21,603 nt of DNA from JBASRP01 sp044866075 (GTDB taxonomy: Bacteria; Actinomycetota; AC-67), in NCBI GenBank assembly GCA_044866075.1, contig JBIOTQ010000054.1, positions 1-21,603 of the forward strand, in the 5' to 3' direction. Below, one piece after another: positions 7,301 through 14,222 of this stretch. Made by a program: the position numbers and the translations under genes. Position 1 is the stretch's first letter; the number at the start of each line of letters is the position of its first letter. The notes under the pieces are model-generated. The model saw nothing but the letters and a program-made list of their open reading frames with translations. It did no database searches and was not told the origin of the DNA.

Positions 7301-7318
7301 AATCACAACGGTGTGATT
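7301..7318. promoter_or_regulatory. Perfect dyad AATCACA-N4-TGTGATT upstream of the DUF3263 operon
   Basis: A 7-bp inverted repeat around ACGG, centred about 27 bp upstream of the GTG at 7283, in the 84-bp gap between the glutamate dehydrogenase stop and the DUF3263 gene. The half-sites (TCACA and TGTGA) face opposite to a CRP site. The position fits an operator for the DUF3263-LytR_C operon; the binding protein is unknown and autoregulation is possible. Confidence 0.45.
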
Positions 7319-7367
7319 CTGCCACAGGGGTGGGTGGGTGGACCCGGAAGCCCGTCGAGAGGGTTTT

Positions 7368-8609
7368 TTAGGGGAAGAGTCCGCGTGCGCGGTGCGCGTC
7401 GGCGACGCGGCCGATCCCGATCGCGAGCGCCGCGAGGCGCAAGCGCACGTTCTTCTCCTCCGAAAGGGCGCGGCACTCCTCGTAAGCGCGCTCCATCACC
7501 TCGCGCATGCGCGCGTTGACCTCGTCCTCGCTCCAGAAGTAGGCCTGGATGTCCTGCACCCACTCGAAGTACGAGACCGTCACGCCCCCGGCGTTCGCGA
7601 GCACGTCGGGCACGACGAGGACCCCGCGGTCGGCGAGCGAGTGATCGGCCTCAGGTGTCATCGGGCCGTTGGCGCCCTCGACGATGATCCGTGCCTTCAC
7701 GTTGTCGACGTTCGCAGCGGTGATCTGATCCTCGATCGCAGCCGGCACGAGGAGGTCGCAGTCGAGCGCGAGCAGCTCTTCGTTCGTGATCACGTCCGCG
7801 CCGGGGTAGCCGGCGACCGTGTCGGCTTCTGCCTTGTAGCGCATCAGCGCGCTCGGGTTGAGCCCGCGCGCGTTGTAGACGCCGCCCTTGTAGTCTGCGA
7901 TGCCGATCACGTTGAAGCCCGCGTCGTGGAAGAGCTGCGCGGCGAAGCCGCCCACCTTCCCGAACCCCTGGATCGCGACCGAGTGTCCTTCGGGCGCCAT
8001 ACCGAGCTGCTTCAGCGCCATCATCGCGACAGTGATCACGCCGCGGCTCGTCGCACCGGTACGGCCTTGCGAGCCCCCGATCGATACCGGCTTGCCCGTG
8101 ACCACGCCGGGAACCGAGTACCCGGAGTTCATCGAGTACGTGTCCATCATCCAGGCCATGATCCGCTCGTCGGTGTTCACGTCCGGCGCGGGGATGTCGC
8201 GCTCGGGGCCGATGAACGGGAGGATTTCGCTCGCGTAGCGCCGTGTCAGACGTTCGAGCTCCCCGTCGGAGAGCCGCTTCGGATCGAGGCGCACGCCGCC
8301 TTTCGCCCCGCCGTACGGGATGCCGACGACTGCGCACTTCCAGGTCATCCACATCGCGAGGGCCTTGACCTCGTCCTCGCTCACCTCGGGGTGGTAGCGG
8401 ATCCCGCCTTTGGCCGGGCCGCGCGCGATCGAGTGGTGCACGCGGAAGCCCGTGAAGACCTCGACGCTGTGGTCGTCCATCTCGACTGGGACGGATACGG
8501 TGAGGATGCGCTTCGGGGTGCGGAATACCTCGTGGAGGTTGGCTTCGAGTCCCATGAAGGCGGCCGCTTCGTCGAGCTGCGACAGCGCGGTCGCCCACGC
8601 GTTCGTCAT
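7368..8609 (-). CDS. gdhA: Glutamate dehydrogenase (GdhA/GudB class, hexameric type)
   Basis: A 413-residue enzyme that interconverts glutamate and 2-oxoglutarate plus ammonia using NAD(P). The catalytic domain carries K91 (WMTWKCAVVGIPYGGAKGG), K103 in GGAKGG, and the catalytic aspartate D143 in PAPDVNT. The Rossmann domain follows with GFGKVG (215-220). The length and the motif EGANGPMTPEAD fit the small hexameric type found in many Gram-positives and archaea. Coenzyme preference is not decided by what I can see. The ATG start is supported by a TACACT -10 box 7 nt upstream, so the mRNA is probably leaderless. The stop lies in an A-rich stretch with no convincing terminator after it. A neighbouring tRNA gene diverges from the same intergenic region. 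Confidence 0.93.
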   Translation of the reverse strand: MTNAWATALSQLDEAAAFMGLEANLHEVFRTPKRILTVSVPVEMDDHSVEVFTGFRVHHSIARGPAKGGIRYHPEVSEDEVKALAMWMTWKCAVVGIPYGGAKGGVRLDPKRLSDGELERLTRRYASEILPFIGPERDIPAPDVNTDERIMAWMMDTYSMNSGYSVPGVVTGKPVSIGGSQGRTGATSRGVITVAMMALKQLGMAPEGHSVAIQGFGKVGGFAAQLFHDAGFNVIGIADYKGGVYNARGLNPSALMRYKAEADTVAGYPGADVITNEELLALDCDLLVPAAIEDQITAANVDNVKARIIVEGANGPMTPEADHSLADRGVLVVPDVLANAGGVTVSYFEWVQDIQAYFWSEDEVNARMREVMERAYEECRALSEEKNVRLRLAALAIGIGRVADAHRARGLFP

Positions 8610-8616
8610 GCGGTCC

Positions 8617-8622
8617 AGTGTA
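8617..8622 (-). promoter_or_regulatory. -10 box of glutamate dehydrogenase, probably leaderless
   Basis: On the minus strand TACACT ends 7 nt before the ATG at 8609. There is no clear -35. The element lies in the short region shared with the divergent tRNA-Thr promoter. Confidence 0.5.
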
Positions 8623-8637
8623 ACGCCGCGGGTGCGC

Positions 8638-8643
8638 TATCTT
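8638..8643 (+). promoter_or_regulatory. Possible -10 box of the tRNA-Thr gene
   Basis: TATCTT ends 13 nt before the first base of the tRNA. The -35 position is not recognisable. It is divergent from the glutamate dehydrogenase promoter. Confidence 0.35.
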
Positions 8644-8656
8644 GAGACGGTCTCGC

Positions 8657-8729
8657 GCTGGGGTAGCTCAATCGGTAGAGCACTCGCCTTGTAAGCGAGA
8701 GCGTGCGGGTTCGATTCCCGCCCCCAGCT
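8657..8729 (+). tRNA. tRNA-Thr (anticodon TGT)
   Basis: A 73-nt cloverleaf: acceptor stem GCTGGGG pairing perfectly with CCCCAGC, D arm GCTC-AATCGGTAG-AGC, anticodon stem CTCGC/GCGAG around the loop CTTGTAA (anticodon TGT, reading ACA), a 5-nt variable loop, and T arm GCGGG-TTCGATT-CCCGC. The discriminator base is T. The 3' CCA is not encoded (CCC follows), so it must be added after transcription. The CCCAGCT at its 3' end is repeated directly afterwards (CCCAGCTCCCAGCTCC). Confidence 0.97.
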
Positions 8730-8737
8730 CCCAGCTC

Positions 8738-9517
8738 CTACGCAGACATGTCAGACACGTCAGACGCTTCGGGTGTCTTGGGTCCGCGCCGGACCTCGCG
8801 CCTCAACAGCACGACGTACGTACCGGCCGCCAGCGCCGCGAAGATGAACCACTGGATCGCGTAGCTCAGGTGTGGGCCCTCGCTCAGATCCGGGAGGCCC
8901 GGCGGAACCGGAAGCTCGCCGCTCTGCGGCGGGGTCTGAGACTGAAGCCGCAGATAGAGCGGCACCAACGGATAGTCGACCTGCCGGCCGATCCGCGGGA
9001 CGTCGATCCGCGGGATCGTCGTCAGCCGCCCCGTCGGCGGGATCGCCGGCCCGAACGCGCCCTTCCTCTCGCTCGGGAAGAGCACGCCGACGACCTCCAC
9101 CGGCCGCAATACCGGAGGCCGCGTTCTCTCCTCGGCGGAGCCCGACAAGTTTTGTGGAATCCATCCGCGATCGACGAGGACGCCGCGACCGTCGGCCAGA
9201 ACCAGCGGCGTCAGGACGTGCGAGCCCGGCTCGCCCTCGAACGAACGATTACGTAAGAGGATCTCCGACACGCGGTCGTACCGACCGGCGACGCGCACTC
9301 TCCGATAAACCACGTCGGCAGCATCGACGCCCGGTGCCAGCACGGAGCCGATGTCCGCGACCGGCTCCGAGAGGCGCGCGCGGACTCGCGCGTTGTCCTC
9401 CCGAACCGTGTGGAGCCGGCGCAGCTGCCAGAACCCGAGCTCGACCATGACGGCGACGGCGGCCACGACGAAAAGGGTGAGGACGACCCATCTGCGGCTC
9501 CGCAGGACCCCGGACAT
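8738..9517 (-). CDS. SURF1 family cytochrome c oxidase assembly protein
   Basis: A 259-residue membrane protein with the SURF1 layout: an N-terminal membrane helix (about residues 10-28) leading into LGFWQLRRL, a large extracytoplasmic domain with VDRGWIP, and a second membrane helix near 220-240 preceded by GPHLSYAIQWFIFA. SURF1 proteins help insert heme a and assemble aa3-type cytochrome oxidase, so the organism probably respires aerobically. No oxidase subunit genes are adjacent, which is common for SURF1 in actinomycetes. The ATG start is followed directly by a basic stretch and the first helix. A weak TACGCT -10 element lies 9 nt upstream (9527-9532). The last 20 residues are charged and probably cytoplasmic. 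Confidence 0.88.
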   Translation of the reverse strand: MSGVLRSRRWVVLTLFVVAAVAVMVELGFWQLRRLHTVREDNARVRARLSEPVADIGSVLAPGVDAADVVYRRVRVAGRYDRVSEILLRNRSFEGEPGSHVLTPLVLADGRGVLVDRGWIPQNLSGSAEERTRPPVLRPVEVVGVLFPSERKGAFGPAIPPTGRLTTIPRIDVPRIGRQVDYPLVPLYLRLQSQTPPQSGELPVPPGLPDLSEGPHLSYAIQWFIFAALAAGTYVVLLRREVRRGPKTPEASDVSDMSA

Positions 9518-9558
9518 CTCGGAACGAGCGTAGCGAGTCGCACGGGCACCAGCCCGAA

Positions 9559-9615
9559 CCGGGACACTTGCCCTAGTCGGCCCTACGTAGAACCGGAGAG
9601 CACCTTTGGTCCCGG
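9559..9615 (+). other. Possible structured element upstream of the pilin gene
   Basis: CCGGGAC (9559-9565) can pair perfectly with GTCCCGG (9609-9615), enclosing 43 nt that contain the 8-bp palindrome CTACGTAG and two related CCCTA blocks (9571-9575 and 9581-9585). It could be a leader RNA if transcription starts upstream, or a protein-binding region. It matches no riboswitch I know. Confidence 0.25.
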
Positions 9616-9643
9616 CGCCTCATGCGGGCGGCCGGGCCCTGCC

Positions 9644-9651
9644 CCGATAGT
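9644..9651 (+). promoter_or_regulatory. -10 element CCGATAGT before the pilin gene
   Basis: CCGATAGT ends 6 nt before the ATG at 9658. It resembles the GCCGATAA -10 of sigma-28/WhiG-type promoters, but no TAAA -35 is evident at the right distance. If used, the transcript would be leaderless. Confidence 0.35.
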
Positions 9652-9657
9652 ACGGGC

Positions 9658-9993
9658 ATGTTGAGCCTTCTGAGGAAGATCCTCCGGAACGAGCGCGGTG
9701 CCACCGCGGTCGAGTACTCCGTGATGGTCGTGGGGATCGCCGCGGTGATCGTCCTCTCCGTGTCGTTCCTCGGCAAAACCACGTCCTCGAACTTCGACTG
9801 CTCCGGAAAGTCCATCCAGAACAAGACCACGGCTTGTACGGCGGGCGTCTCCTCGAACGGCACGCCGACGTCCTCACCGACACCCACACCCACGCCCTCA
9901 CCGACCTCCGGAAACGGCGGCGGGAACAACGGCGGGAACAACGGAAACGGCGGCGTCGGCCAGGGCAACGGACAGGGGAATTCCAACCACTAA
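9658..9993 (+). CDS. Flp/Fap-type pilin with low-complexity C-terminal tail
   Basis: A 111-residue type IVb (Flp) prepilin. A short basic leader ends in NERG, and the mature protein begins ATAVEY, with cleavage expected after G14 and the conserved E19 (mature +5) and Y20. The hydrophobic helix spans about residues 21-38. Flp pilins are usually 50-65 residues; this one continues with two cysteines (C48, C60) that could form a disulfide, then a Ser/Thr/Pro repeat (TPTPTPSPTS) and a Gly/Asn-rich tail (GNGGGNNGGNNGNGG). The tail might be glycosylated or surface-exposed. The ATG at 9658 puts the leader in its normal length; an ATG at 9622 would add 12 residues. No tad/cpa assembly gene is in the window, so the secretion machinery must be elsewhere. 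Confidence 0.88.
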   Translation: MLSLLRKILRNERGATAVEYSVMVVGIAAVIVLSVSFLGKTTSSNFDCSGKSIQNKTTACTAGVSSNGTPTSSPTPTPTPSPTSGNGGGNNGGNNGNGGVGQGNGQGNSNH

Positions 9994-10005
9994 GTCCGGA
10001 AACAG

Positions 10006-10029
10006 AAAAACGCGGCCCTAGCGGCCGCG
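10006..10029 (-). terminator. Rho-independent terminator of the sigma factor gene
   Basis: On the minus strand a 7-bp perfect stem (CGCGGCC/GGCCGCG, 5-nt loop) is followed by TTTTT. It lies 20 bp beyond the sigma factor stop codon. The pilin stop is only 17 bp away on the other strand, but the + strand lacks a T tract, so the element is one-directional. Confidence 0.85.
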
Positions 10030-10048
10030 CCTCCGCACAGAGACCCGT

Positions 10049-10738
10049 CTAGTACGTCTCGACGCGTCTCCGGTCCATGTGCGCCTCCACCTTGCGTTTG
10101 ATGCGCTGCAGCGCGTTGTCGATCGATTTCACGTGGCGCTTCAGGCTCGTGGCGATGTCCTGGTAACTCTTGCCTTCCAGGTAGAGATGCAGGACGTGAG
10201 CCTCGAGGTCCGACAGGATCTCGGAGAACGACGTCTGCATGCTCTTGACTTCTTCCGAGGAGATCACGAGCTCGACGGGATCGGCCGCGGTGTGCGTCGA
10301 AAGGACGTCGACGAGAACGCGATCTTGATCACCGTCGTCGTGTGAAACGGGCCGGTTCAACGACACGTAGGAGTTGAGCGGGATGTGCTTCTGGCGCGTG
10401 GCGCTCTTGATCGCCGTGATGATCTGGCGGGTGATACACAGCTCGGCGAACGCGCGGAACGAGGTCTGGCGCTCGGCCTGGAAATCGCGGATCGACTTGT
10501 AGAGGCCGATCATTCCTTCCTGAACGATGTCTTCCTTGTCGGCACCAACCAAGAAATAAGAGCGCGCTTTCGCGCGCGTGAAGTTCTTGTAGCGATGGAG
10601 GAGATGCTCGAGAGCTACCTCGTCACCCGAACGAGCTTGCTCGACGAGTTCCTCATCGGCGGCGTCACGGATCCGCTCGTCGACTTCCAGCGCGCCTATC
10701 TCTTGACGCAACTTCTCCCCCGCCGCTAGAGGAGCCAA
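10049..10738 (-). CDS. sigH: RNA polymerase sigma factor, SigH/Spo0H family
   Basis: A 229-residue sigma-70 family protein with region 2 (about residues 30-105) and region 4 (about 170-225) but no region 1.1 or full region 3. It is strikingly like the Bacillus/Clostridium sporulation factor sigma-H (Spo0H): RYKNFTRAKARSYFLVGADKEDIVQEGMIGLYKSIRDF, FAELCITRQIITAIKSATRQKHIPLNSYVSLNRP and KRHVKSIDNALQRIKRKVEAH. It is not the ECF-type SigH of mycobacteria. The start is uncertain: TTG 10738 gives the longest form, while TTG 10711 has GGGGGAG just upstream. It lies after rlmB, as in Bacillus, but has its own promoter, a palindromic leader and a strong terminator. The target genes are unknown; the role could be stationary phase or stress, since sporulation cannot be inferred from this gene alone. 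Confidence 0.9.
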   Translation of the reverse strand: MAPLAAGEKLRQEIGALEVDERIRDAADEELVEQARSGDEVALEHLLHRYKNFTRAKARSYFLVGADKEDIVQEGMIGLYKSIRDFQAERQTSFRAFAELCITRQIITAIKSATRQKHIPLNSYVSLNRPVSHDDGDQDRVLVDVLSTHTAADPVELVISSEEVKSMQTSFSEILSDLEAHVLHLYLEGKSYQDIATSLKRHVKSIDNALQRIKRKVEAHMDRRRVETY

Positions 10739-10745
10739 CTGACAC

Positions 10746-10760
10746 GAGCGTCGGACGCTC
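10746..10760. promoter_or_regulatory. Palindrome at the predicted start of the sigH transcript
   Basis: GAGCGTC-G-GACGCTC is a perfect 7-bp inverted repeat with a 1-nt centre, just downstream of the sigH -10 box and 8 bp before the TTG start. With so small a centre it is more likely a dimeric protein-binding site than an RNA hairpin. Confidence 0.4.
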
Positions 10761-10769
10761 GGCGCGCAT

Positions 10770-10797
10770 GGTATAGCCCGAAAGAACTACGGGTCAA
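10770..10797 (-). promoter_or_regulatory. Promoter of sigH
   Basis: On the minus strand TTGACC (-35, 10792-10797) and TATACC (-10, 10770-10775) are separated by 16 nt. This gives a leader of about 25 nt to the TTG at 10738. It suggests that sigH is transcribed separately from rlmB upstream. Confidence 0.5.
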
Positions 10798-10861
10798 GGT
10801 GACGTTCATAGGCAAATCTGACTAGTCCTAGCTGCAGAAACGGACAAAAAGTACCAGCGTC

Positions 10862-11626
10862 TCAGGGCGCTTGCGGGGAGCGCTCCGCGTGGCGCCTTCT
10901 TGCCGCTTCGAACAAAGCCACCGCCCCGGCCGAGGCGGCGTTCAACGACTCGATGCGGCCCACCATGGGAATCCGGACGAGCGCATCCGCCCGCTCCGCG
11001 ATCAATCGGCTCAGGCCCCGGCCCTCCGCCCCGACCACTAGGACGACGGGCTCCGTCAGGAGCTCGCATGACCAGATGGTTCCCCGGGCGTCTCCATGCA
11101 AACCAACGACCCAAAGTCCTTCGGCCCGGAGGCCCTCCAGAGCGCGGGCCAGGTTGCCCACCTGGTCGAGGATCAGATGCTCCAGCGCGCCGGCCGAGGC
11201 CTTCTCCACGACGGGGGTGACGTCGGCGGTCCGGCGGCCGGGGATCAAGGCCCCGTGGCAGCCGGCGGCCTCGGCGCTGCGGAGCAACGCTCCGAGGTTT
11301 CCGGGGTCGGTGATGCCGTCGAGCGCGAGGAGGAGCGGCTTCTGGCCTTGCTCGGCCGCCCGCTCGAGGGCCTCCTTCCACGACCGGTAGCGGAAGCCTT
11401 CCGCTTCGGCGATGACCCCCTGATGTGCCCGGCTGGTCGCCATGCGGTCGAGCTTCTCGCGCGGCACGCGATCGACGCGGACGCCGGCCGCCCGAGCTGA
11501 GGCGATGATCTCGGCGAGAGGACCCCGCGCGGCGGCGCCATCCGCGACGAGAACCCGGTGGATCGGGCGTCCGGCGCGGAGCGCTTCACGGACGGGGTTG
11601 CGGCCCTCGATCTGATCTCGCGCCAC
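10862..11626 (-). CDS. rlmB: 23S rRNA (guanosine-2'-O-)-methyltransferase RlmB
   Basis: A 254-residue SpoU-family (SPOUT, trefoil-knot) methyltransferase expected to methylate the 2'-OH of a guanosine in domain V of 23S rRNA (G2251 in E. coli). The N-terminal substrate-binding domain starts with IEGRNPVREALRAG. The three SpoU motifs follow: DGITDPGNLGALLRSAEAAG (motif 1, with the catalytic Asn-Arg region), LVVGAEGRGLS (motif 2) and IPMVGRIESLNAASAGAVALFEA (motif 3). The length is normal. The GTG start lies 5 nt after the cysS stop and has no clear Shine-Dalgarno sequence, so it is probably translated by coupling to cysS. It is the last gene of the yacL-ispD-ispF-cysS-rlmB run. Family members with other RNA targets (TrmH-like) exist, but gene order supports RlmB. 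Confidence 0.9.
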   Translation of the reverse strand: MARDQIEGRNPVREALRAGRPIHRVLVADGAAARGPLAEIIASARAAGVRVDRVPREKLDRMATSRAHQGVIAEAEGFRYRSWKEALERAAEQGQKPLLLALDGITDPGNLGALLRSAEAAGCHGALIPGRRTADVTPVVEKASAGALEHLILDQVGNLARALEGLRAEGLWVVGLHGDARGTIWSCELLTEPVVLVVGAEGRGLSRLIAERADALVRIPMVGRIESLNAASAGAVALFEAARRRHAERSPQAP

Positions 11627-11631
11627 GAGGA

Positions 11632-13050
11632 CTAGACGTACCAGCGCGGCCCCGCCGGACGGTCCTCGACCGTCACGCCGGCTGCGGCGAGCCTGTCGCG
11701 GATCTCATCGGCGCGCGCGAAGTCCTTCCCACGCCGCGCTTCCTCGCGCAGCTCGAGCAAGTAATTGACGAGGGGCGCGAGCGCAGCATTGCCGCGGGCT
11801 TGCGGCCAATCGCGCCCGGGGCTGACGCCGAGGACCTCGGCGAGCGCGTCGAACTCGCGGCGCAGCGTCGCGAGCTCGCGCAGGGCCCCGGCGTCTCCGC
11901 GGTCGCTCTTCTCGAGCAAAGCGTTGCCGATCGACACGAGATCGAACAGCACCGCGAGCGCCTCCGGCGTGTTGAAGTCGTCCTCGATCGCGGAAGTGAA
12001 TTTCGAGCGCCACGGTTCGACGGGACCTTCCTCGGCAGGCTCGGACTCATTTCCTGCCAGCGCCGCTGCAACGTTGCGTCCGAACGTCGCCAGGCGTTCC
12101 CACGTCGCGCGGCCGTCGTCGAGCGCCTGCGGCGAGAAGTCGATCGGCGACCGGTACTGCGCGCCGGCGAGCAGCGTCCGCACCGCCGGAGCCGGGTAGT
12201 CGGCCAGCACGTCGCGCACCGTCACGAAGTTCTTGAGCGACTTCGCCATCTTCTCCTGATCGATCGTGACGAACCCGTTGTGCAGCCACACGCGGGCGAA
12301 CGGTACGCCGGTAGCGGCCTCCGCCTGCGCGATCTCGTTCTCGTGGTGGGGGAAGATCAGATCCTGGCCGCCGCCGTGGACGTCGAACGTCTGTCCCAGG
12401 TACTTCGTCGACATCGCGCTGCACTCGATGTGCCATCCAGGACGCCCCTCTCCCCAGGGCGAGGTCCACGACGGCTCGCCGGGCTTCGCGCCCTTCCACA
12501 GCGCGAAATCGAGCGGGTTGCGTTTGCGCGGGTCCGGCTCGACGCGCTCGCCGGCGCGAACGTCCTCGAGGCTCCGGTTGGACAGCCGGCCGTAGGACGG
12601 GAAGCTTTCGACGGAGAAATAGACGTCGCCGCCGTCGACGGGATAGGCGTGCCCCGACGCCACGAGCTCCGAGACCAGCTTGATCATGTCCTGGATGTGG
12701 CCGGTCGCGCGCGGCGCGACGTTCGGCGGCCGCACCCCGAGCGCCGCCATCTGCTCGTCGTAGACACGCGTGTACTCCTCGGCTACCTCCCAGGGCGTCC
12801 GGCCCTCCTCCGCGGCGCGCGCGATGATCTTGTCGTCGACGTCGGTCACGTTGCGCACGTACATCACCCGGTAGCCGAGGAACTCGAACGAGCGGCGGAT
12901 GACGTCGAACGCGACGGCGGCGCGCGCGTGCCCGAGGTGCGGGTGGTCGTACACGGTCGGCCCGCACACGTACATGCCGACGCGGCCCGGCTGTAATGGT
13001 TCGAAGGGTTCTTTGCGCCGGGTGAGCGTGTTGTAAACGGCGAGGGCCAT
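11632..13050 (-). CDS. cysS: Cysteinyl-tRNA synthetase
   Basis: A 472-residue class I aminoacyl-tRNA synthetase that charges tRNA-Cys. Visible signatures are the first zinc ligand C29 in MYVCGPTVYDHPHLGHARAAV, whose HLGH is the HIGH motif, WHIECSAMS carrying the second zinc Cys, HHENEIAQAEA with the His and Glu ligands, and KMAKSLKNF as the KMSKS loop. The C-terminal half is the helical tRNA-binding part, ending DRPAGPRWYV. The length and ending match bacterial CysS. MshC, the related mycothiol enzyme, is shorter and lacks this C-terminal part. It begins 12 nt after the ispF stop and ends 5 nt before rlmB, so it belongs to one operon. The ispF-cysS-rlmB order is conserved in many Gram-positives. 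Confidence 0.96.
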   Translation of the reverse strand: MALAVYNTLTRRKEPFEPLQPGRVGMYVCGPTVYDHPHLGHARAAVAFDVIRRSFEFLGYRVMYVRNVTDVDDKIIARAAEEGRTPWEVAEEYTRVYDEQMAALGVRPPNVAPRATGHIQDMIKLVSELVASGHAYPVDGGDVYFSVESFPSYGRLSNRSLEDVRAGERVEPDPRKRNPLDFALWKGAKPGEPSWTSPWGEGRPGWHIECSAMSTKYLGQTFDVHGGGQDLIFPHHENEIAQAEAATGVPFARVWLHNGFVTIDQEKMAKSLKNFVTVRDVLADYPAPAVRTLLAGAQYRSPIDFSPQALDDGRATWERLATFGRNVAAALAGNESEPAEEGPVEPWRSKFTSAIEDDFNTPEALAVLFDLVSIGNALLEKSDRGDAGALRELATLRREFDALAEVLGVSPGRDWPQARGNAALAPLVNYLLELREEARRGKDFARADEIRDRLAAAGVTVEDRPAGPRWYV

Positions 13051-13062
13051 GGCGCGGCGAGT

Positions 13063-13533
13063 CTAGTCTTCGAGAAGAGCGACGGCGAAGGCCGCGATGC
13101 CGTCCCCGTGCCCGGTGAAGCCCATTCGGTCGGTCGTGGTCGCCTTGACGTTGACGCGGCGCGCGCCGGTCGCGTCGGCGAGCGCGTCCTGCATCTTCTC
13201 GCGGTAAGGATCGATCCGCGGCTGCTCGCAGATCACCGTGGCGTCGATGTTGGCGATCGTGAAGCCGCTTTCGCGCGCCCACGCGGCGACGTCGTCCAGG
13301 AAGACGCGGCTCGCGATGTCGCGCCATTGCGGGTCCGAGGACGGGAACCGCCCGCCGATGTCTCCGCCGCCGCCCGCGCCGAGGATCGCGTCCACGATCG
13401 CGTGCGCGAGCACGTCGCCGTCCGAGTGACCGGCCAGGCCTCGCGGATGATCGACCTCCACTGTACCGAGCATCAGCGGGAGACCGTCCGCGAGGCGGTG
13501 CGCATCGAAACCCACGCCGACGAAGGATCCCAT
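13063..13533 (-). CDS. ispF: 2-C-methyl-D-erythritol 2,4-cyclodiphosphate synthase
   Basis: A 156-residue trimeric enzyme of the MEP (non-mevalonate) isoprenoid pathway that converts CDP-ME-2-phosphate to the cyclic diphosphate with release of CMP. Metal ligands are D10 and H12 in GFDAHRL and H44 after HSDGDVLAH. The DIGGRFPSSDP loop and the C-terminal TTTDRMGFTGHGDGIAAFAVALL are family signatures. I chose ATG 13533 because the fold begins there and the ATG shares its A with the ispD stop (TGATG), which implies coupled translation. A much longer open frame upstream only shadows ispD. ispD and ispF are separate genes here, unlike the fused form in some proteobacteria. Confidence 0.95.
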   Translation of the reverse strand: MGSFVGVGFDAHRLADGLPLMLGTVEVDHPRGLAGHSDGDVLAHAIVDAILGAGGGGDIGGRFPSSDPQWRDIASRVFLDDVAAWARESGFTIANIDATVICEQPRIDPYREKMQDALADATGARRVNVKATTTDRMGFTGHGDGIAAFAVALLED

Positions 13534-14222
13534 CACGGCCTTCGCTGCGCCGCGGCGAGCAACGCTTCCGCGAGCGCGAGGTCGTCGGGCGTCGTCACCT
13601 TCAGGTTTCTTTCGTCGCCCGGCATGATCGCGATCTCGATGCCGATCCGTTCGAGGAGCATGGCGTCGTCGGTTGCGTCGAAACCGTCGGCCACGGCGCG
13701 GTCGTGGGCGCGCCGCAGCGGGCCCGTGCGGAAGGCCTGCGGGGTCTGCGCGCGCCACAGGCCGGCGCGCGACACCGTCTCGAGCACGCGTCCGTCGCGT
13801 TCACGTTTCAGCGTGTCGCGCTCGGGCACCGCGACGATCGACGCCATCTCGATCTCGAGGCCCTCCAACGCGTTCTCGATCAGCTCGACGGTCACGAGCG
13901 GCCGGGCCGCGTCGTGGACCACGACGCTGTACACGTGATCGGGGATCGCGCTGAGCGCTTCGCGCACGCTGGCCTGGCGCGTCCCGGCGCCGGCGACCAC
14001 CTCGACCCGCGCGGCCGGAACCGTGGACGACGCGATCGAGCGCGCCTCGTCCTCCATCTGCGGCGGAGCCGCAACGACGATGGCCTCGATGGGGGACGCC
14101 TTCGCGAACGCCACCAGCGAATGCGCCACCATCGGCTGGCCGCCGAGCGGCACGAACGCCTTGGGTCCGGCGCCGAGGCGCATCCCCTCGCCGGCGGCGG
14201 CGATGATCGCCCAGGCGCTCAC
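13533..14222 (-). CDS. ispD: 2-C-methyl-D-erythritol 4-phosphate cytidylyltransferase
   Basis: A 229-residue nucleotidyltransferase that couples CTP to methylerythritol phosphate, the step two before IspF in the MEP pathway. It shows the glycine-rich CTP loop IIAAAGEGMRLGAGPKAFVPLGG with R15 and K21, VVVHDAARPLV, the QTPQAF motif, TDDAMLLE and NLKVTTPDDLALAEALL. The start is GTG 14222, which overlaps the stop of the PIN/TRAM gene by 4 nt (GTGA) and has the CTP loop just after it. Its stop is fused to the ispF start (TGATG). Presence of both genes indicates that this organism makes isoprenoids by the MEP route. Confidence 0.95.
   Translation of the reverse strand: MSAWAIIAAAGEGMRLGAGPKAFVPLGGQPMVAHSLVAFAKASPIEAIVVAAPPQMEDEARSIASSTVPAARVEVVAGAGTRQASVREALSAIPDHVYSVVVHDAARPLVTVELIENALEGLEIEMASIVAVPERDTLKRERDGRVLETVSRAGLWRAQTPQAFRTGPLRRAHDRAVADGFDATDDAMLLERIGIEIAIMPGDERNLKVTTPDDLALAEALLAAAQRRP

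Noticed and set aside
7348..7369. AAGCCC-N7-GGGTTT followed by T residues as a terminator near the gdhA stop
   Set aside because: The T tract is on the + strand, where no gene ends; on the gdhA strand the run precedes the stem, so it would not terminate gdhA.
10801..10861. Terminator after rlmB
   Set aside because: A TTTTT run is present on the minus strand at 10845-10849 but no stable stem precedes it, so I did not call one.
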